Positions 19,201 through 22,486 of a stretch of 22,486 bases of DNA are shown in pieces. The notes beneath the pieces were generated by a model. The model had not been told where the DNA came from. It was given only the letters and a program-made list of their open reading frames with translations, and ran no database searches. The DNA is from Hypsibius dujardini. Taxonomy: Eukaryota; Tardigrada; Eutardigrada; Parachela; Hypsibiidae. The DNA is taken from the NCBI GenBank assembly GCA_001579985.1, contig LRSR01002793.1, positions 1 through 22,486 on the forward strand. Direction: 5' to 3'. The position numbers and the translations under genes are program-made. The first letter of the stretch is position 1. Each line of letters begins with the position of its first letter.

Positions 19201-21230
19201 GGCAACCCTGAAAATACGGGAACGACGGCGTATGATCAATCGTGACAGAGCGGAAACGATGATCCGGGTGGTCGATGGCGTGCCTTGCGGACAGGCTTCT
19301 CCCGGCAGCTCTCTTATGCTACTGGCAATCATGCATGAGGATGAACATCTGCAGGAGTATTTGACATCGATGCACATTCCAAAGGAAGATGTTGAAATAG
19401 GTACCGCGTTCGGGAATGCTTTTGAGACAAATTTTGCTACGCCCACGCGCGCAGAGTTTATATATTAACAAAATCACATGGGCAGGCGTCGCAACAATCT
19501 TTTTTGAATAATGGGATCAACAGTAACCGAGAAATGACTGTTCTAAGTTTGTCTCAAAAGCATTCCCGAACCTCGTAACTTCTTTGTTCCTTGAAAGAAA
19601 TTGAAGCAAGCGGTTGCCGGGTTGCCCTTAATGTCACATAATATCGAGAGGTAACTCAATTCCTGAAAAGAAACCGGAATGATCTAAAATCAGCATGTCC
19701 GAAAATCTTTAGTAACACCCTCTTATACTTCAACAAAAATCTTTGGTAACCTGAGTCACTATCGAGGTTGTTTGAAGCAGTACAGTATGGTGGATATGTC
19801 GGATTGATATGCTTTTGCAAGAAACTAATCACCAATTTCTAAAGGAGAAGACGTCTTGGGGCGGGGCCAGTCAGCGACGGTGTATAAGGGCACAGTTCGT
19901 CAACTCCTCGGAAATCAGTTCGGTTTCAAAAGAACAACGGTTGCCATCAAGGAATTCAACCAGATAGGACATCGTGCAAATGAATCCATCATCAAGGAAG
20001 TTAGCGTCATTTCCAAAACAGGTCGCCACAATAACGTCATCAATCTCCTCGGGATAGTCTCAACAGGTAAACTATTAACGACACAGAAATGTGGGTAACT
20101 TTCTCAAGTCCTTCTATTGTTGTATTGAAGTGAATCCTACCATTTATTCGGCTATAGTGAGTTTAATTAACCTATCGCTTTAAAGTTTTAACTTTTCTTT
20201 CAGACAAACCGTTACTAATATTTGAGTACTGTGCACTCGGTTCGCTAAAAAGGTACCTAACACAGCACCGTGACAACTATTTTTACAATCATGTCGACGA
20301 GCGAGGGAATCTCCTGCCATACGACGAGGACGAACTGGAGCGACGGCAAGCCATGGTGACGAGACTGTCCGTCATCATCTCCCAGCAGGGTAGATCAACC
20401 TCGATGGAGCGATATTTCGACGGCATCGTCTTGTCTTCGAAGGATTTGATCAGTTTCTCGTACCAAATAGCGCGTGGTATGGCTCACCTCGCGCAAAAGT
20501 CGATCATCCACAAAGACCTTGCAGCGAGGAACATTCTCGTGGCAGATGGGAAGTTGGTCAAGATTTCGGATTTTGGGCTATCTCGACAATGCCAAGGACC
20601 TTACGTATCCGCGGATACCACGGTAAATGAAGTTTTCTGATTTGTTCCGAATTCCTGCGGATTTTCGAAAGCAAGTTCTATCTTTCCTTTGGCCATGTCT
20701 AATTCAAAATACAAAATTTTGACTGACTTTGAATTGACTGGTATTAAGCGAAATGTTTTAGATATCTGGGACCAATCCTGGGGATCACATCCTATTGGCA
20801 TGACGTGCAGGTTCAGCTGCCAATTTATTAAGCAGTAAAATAAATTAATGTTTTTTAACGTATACAGGCTCTGATACCTCTGAAGTGGATGTCCCCGGAA
20901 TCAGTCAGGACAAAGATCTTCACGGAGAAATCTGATGTCTGGTCCTTCGGCGTTTTAATGTGGGAAATATTTAGTTTGGGACAGCAACCGTACGCTGAGT
21001 TTGGCCCGGATGCGCTGTGCAGCAGCAGTACGTCAATGTTTATAGACTGGCTGACCGAAGGACATCGACTGGAGCGGCCTCTGGCCTCACCCTTGCCGCT
21101 GTACGAGTTGATGCAGCGGTGCTGGGACCTGTCGACAGACGACAGGCCCATCTTCACCGAGCTGGAACTGGCACTAGATGCGTTCATGTCCGTTGAATTC
21201 GCGACGCACTATGTCCCCATCGTGCAATAA
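16222..21230 (+). CDS. Gene C: complete GH16-like lectin receptor tyrosine kinase
   Basis: Exons are 16222–16414, 17587–18312, 18570–19400, 19845–20066, 20204–20622 and 20868–21230 (TAA). This gives 2,754 bases and 917 aa with no stops. The architecture is as in B: signal peptide ([15 protein letters not shown] core), FNDDFN GH16-like start, cassette exon of exactly 726 bases, GH16-like core with [12 protein letters not shown] replacing the catalytic triad, membrane helix near residues 500–523, then the kinase with [14 protein letters not shown] Lys619, H760-K-D, D780-F-G and SPE. The 831-base third exon is undivided where A and B have an extra intron. By eye it is the most diverged copy in exons 2–5, but nearly identical to A and B in most of exon 7. 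An extra Ser codon (AGC) expands CSSSTS in exon 7. Confidence 0.93.
16415..17586 (+). other. Gene C intron 1
   Basis: A 1,172-base phase-1 intron (AAGG|GTAAGG to cacttcag|CC). It has a G-run near 16519–16527 followed by caaccttcacctaactaatt, which resembles a block in gene B intron 1 (9834–9862). An A/T-rich part with repeated ttcccatttg and attcaaa motifs lies at 16910–16970. Two open frames on opposite strands at about 16756–17049 coincide with this low-complexity sequence and are not convincing. No transposon ends were recognised. Confidence 0.75.
18570..19400 (+). CDS. Gene C exon 3: undivided GH16-like core, membrane helix, juxtamembrane
   Basis: One 831-base exon covers what is split into exons 3 and 4 in A and B. 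The codons ACC CTC CTA GTG GGC TTT run straight through the position where A and B have CTG CAG|intron|GTC GGT. It encodes [62 protein letters not shown], the membrane helix ([15 protein letters not shown]) and RERRRM. It ends phase 1 at GAAATAG|GTACCG. Read-through past the donor stays open to TAA at 19468 and would give a membrane-anchored form lacking the kinase. Confidence 0.9.
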
Positions 21231-22210
21231 TACCACACGAAAGCCGCGCGAGCACTTTCTTATACGCATGTAGTGATGGTACTGTGATATGAAAACGTTT
21301 TTAGTTATACCGTGCAGAACAATACGTGAAATTCGTCTCTTTTATCAAACCCTTGGCTATCACCAATCAGTTTTATACTGCGGCGAGAGGTAAATACTTT
21401 TTCCGATCAAAATTGAAAGAACTCGGTACGCCTATAACGCTGCAAGTAGCCGTAGATGATCACATAGTCTGGCAAAAGAGTGTCTGTATTCACAGCGTGA
21501 TCTAGCGTACGCGCAGTTAGCAGCTAGGTTCTAAAGCAGCGCGCAGCGCGTAAGATATTTAATTTGATTGAAAAAATCTCTGACGAATATTCAACTCGTT
21601 CGAAATCTGAAAAGTAATTCGACAGTTTTCAAGACCTTAAAGACTCTTGTCTTGTGATGGATAATCAAAGGCCAAAAGTCAAGGTCACTCACCGTTAAAG
21701 ATATCGTTGGGTGCAAGATTGCTGCCCTAATAAAAGTATTTTAGCTTTTGTCCGACGAGAATTATTTCCACACAAAGTGACACACAAAACCATGTCTTTC
21801 ACACATAAAAATTTCGGAAGGTGCATTTTTTGTCCCCGCTGATAAAAGGTTCTATTTTTAGTGAGGAAGGGTCATTCGGAATATATGTTGTCACCTCCAG
21901 GATTTTATTTGTGGGTGCTGAAGAATTTTGTGTGAGCCCTAATCAGCACGGACATTTTTCAGGCCGGTAAAGGACGCTTCGTTTCCTCGTACAAAACACT
22001 CTGATAATTTTTATTGGAAATAAATCGAACAAATTTTTGTACTTTAATTTGGGCGAAATCGGTTAGATAGTGAATTGATAAGTAGGTCGCTATTTTCGAA
22101 GGTTTACAAAACAACCAATTGCTTACCAATATCAGTAATGCGTACAACAACAGATTTGTCACTTTGAAAGATTAAAATACATTCGGGACAGAAACCCCGT
22201 TTGAGCTGAT
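21231..22210. other. Intergenic region after gene C
   Basis: No gene recognised. It does not resemble the duplicated flanks of A and B. An AATAAA at 21729–21734, 499 bases after the gene C stop, is the first canonical poly(A) signal noted downstream and could serve gene C. A short run with repeated gcagcgcg (about 21537–21548) was noticed without further meaning. Confidence 0.5.
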
Positions 22211-22423
22211 CTAAAGAGGCGTTGCAGTAGAGCAAACACCGCCAACAAATGTATGCAAGGCTCGAGTGCCGTTTGCATCAATTACGGCGGTCACTGATTC
22301 AATAACAAAGAACTCACCCCGCGTGTCTAGCACAAGACTTCCACTGCGCTTAGTAGGAGCACTTTTACGCGATGTTCGAACATGAATTCCGGACTGCAAA
22401 TGCGGTCGTTGAAAACTGAGTAC
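22211..22423 (-). CDS. Tentative minus-strand terminal exon, unidentified
   Basis: A 213-base minus-strand segment preceded by a strong acceptor (seven C then AG, at 22432–22424) and ending in a TAG. The first codon after the acceptor is in phase 0. It reads VLSFQRPHLQSG…, then SGSLVLDTRGEFFVIESV and GTRALHTFVGGVC to the stop, with unbiased composition. It could be the last exon of a gene entering from beyond the window, convergent with gene C. No family was recognised and chance cannot be excluded. Confidence 0.25.
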   Translation of the reverse strand, partial: VLSFQRPHLQSGIHVRTSRKSAPTKRSGSLVLDTRGEFFVIESVTAVIDANGTRALHTFVGGVCSTATPL

Positions 22424-22486
22424 CTGGGGGGGCGATACTCGGAAAAAATTCAGAGACTCGACTTTGAAATGCACCGAGCCTTCTCT

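Overview
The window is eukaryotic and almost certainly animal: split genes with GT–AG introns of about 80 to 1,900 bases, signal-peptide and transmembrane exons, a mariner transposon, and receptor tyrosine kinase (RTK) coding sequence. An invertebrate is likely, but I cannot place the phylum from sequence alone. One base is undetermined (N at 9755).

The main content is a head-to-tail cluster of paralogous single-pass receptors on the + strand. Gene A (first exon outside the window) runs 200–5869, a C-type pseudogene relic lies at 7385–8095, gene B is complete at 9506–14283 (911 aa), and gene C is complete at 16222–21230 (917 aa). Exon lengths and phases agree almost to the base between copies: 193 (phase 1), 726/729 (1-1), then either 278 + 538 (A, B) or one 831-base exon (C), then 222, 419 and 360/363. 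This agreement makes the gene models robust.

Each receptor has a signal peptide, then the first strand of a GH16 (beta-glucanase / beta-glucan-binding-protein-like) concanavalin-fold domain. That fold is interrupted by an unrecognised ~242-residue cassette encoded by a single exon. The rest of the GH16-like fold follows without the catalytic acidic triad, then one membrane helix, a short juxtamembrane segment and a split tyrosine kinase most like the FGFR/VEGFR class. The tail is very short. The inferred role is a glycan-sensing, lectin-like tyrosine kinase receptor family expanding by tandem duplication.

Cluster history can be read from the sequence. The 3' flank of A (5870–7197) matches that of B (14284–15723). 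A C-like relic follows A just as C follows B, so a two-gene unit (A/B-type plus C-type) appears to have duplicated. Afterwards a mariner element entered the last intron of A, where B retains the empty TA site; the C-type copy after A decayed; and exon 7 was apparently homogenised between B and C. A and B also share an intron that C lacks. It is bounded by a 9-base direct repeat and looks like an inserted element.

The remaining sequence is introns, microsatellites and intergenic DNA. There are tentative minus-strand exons at 8257–9002 and 22211–22423 that I cannot identify. I saw no RNA genes or CRISPR arrays.
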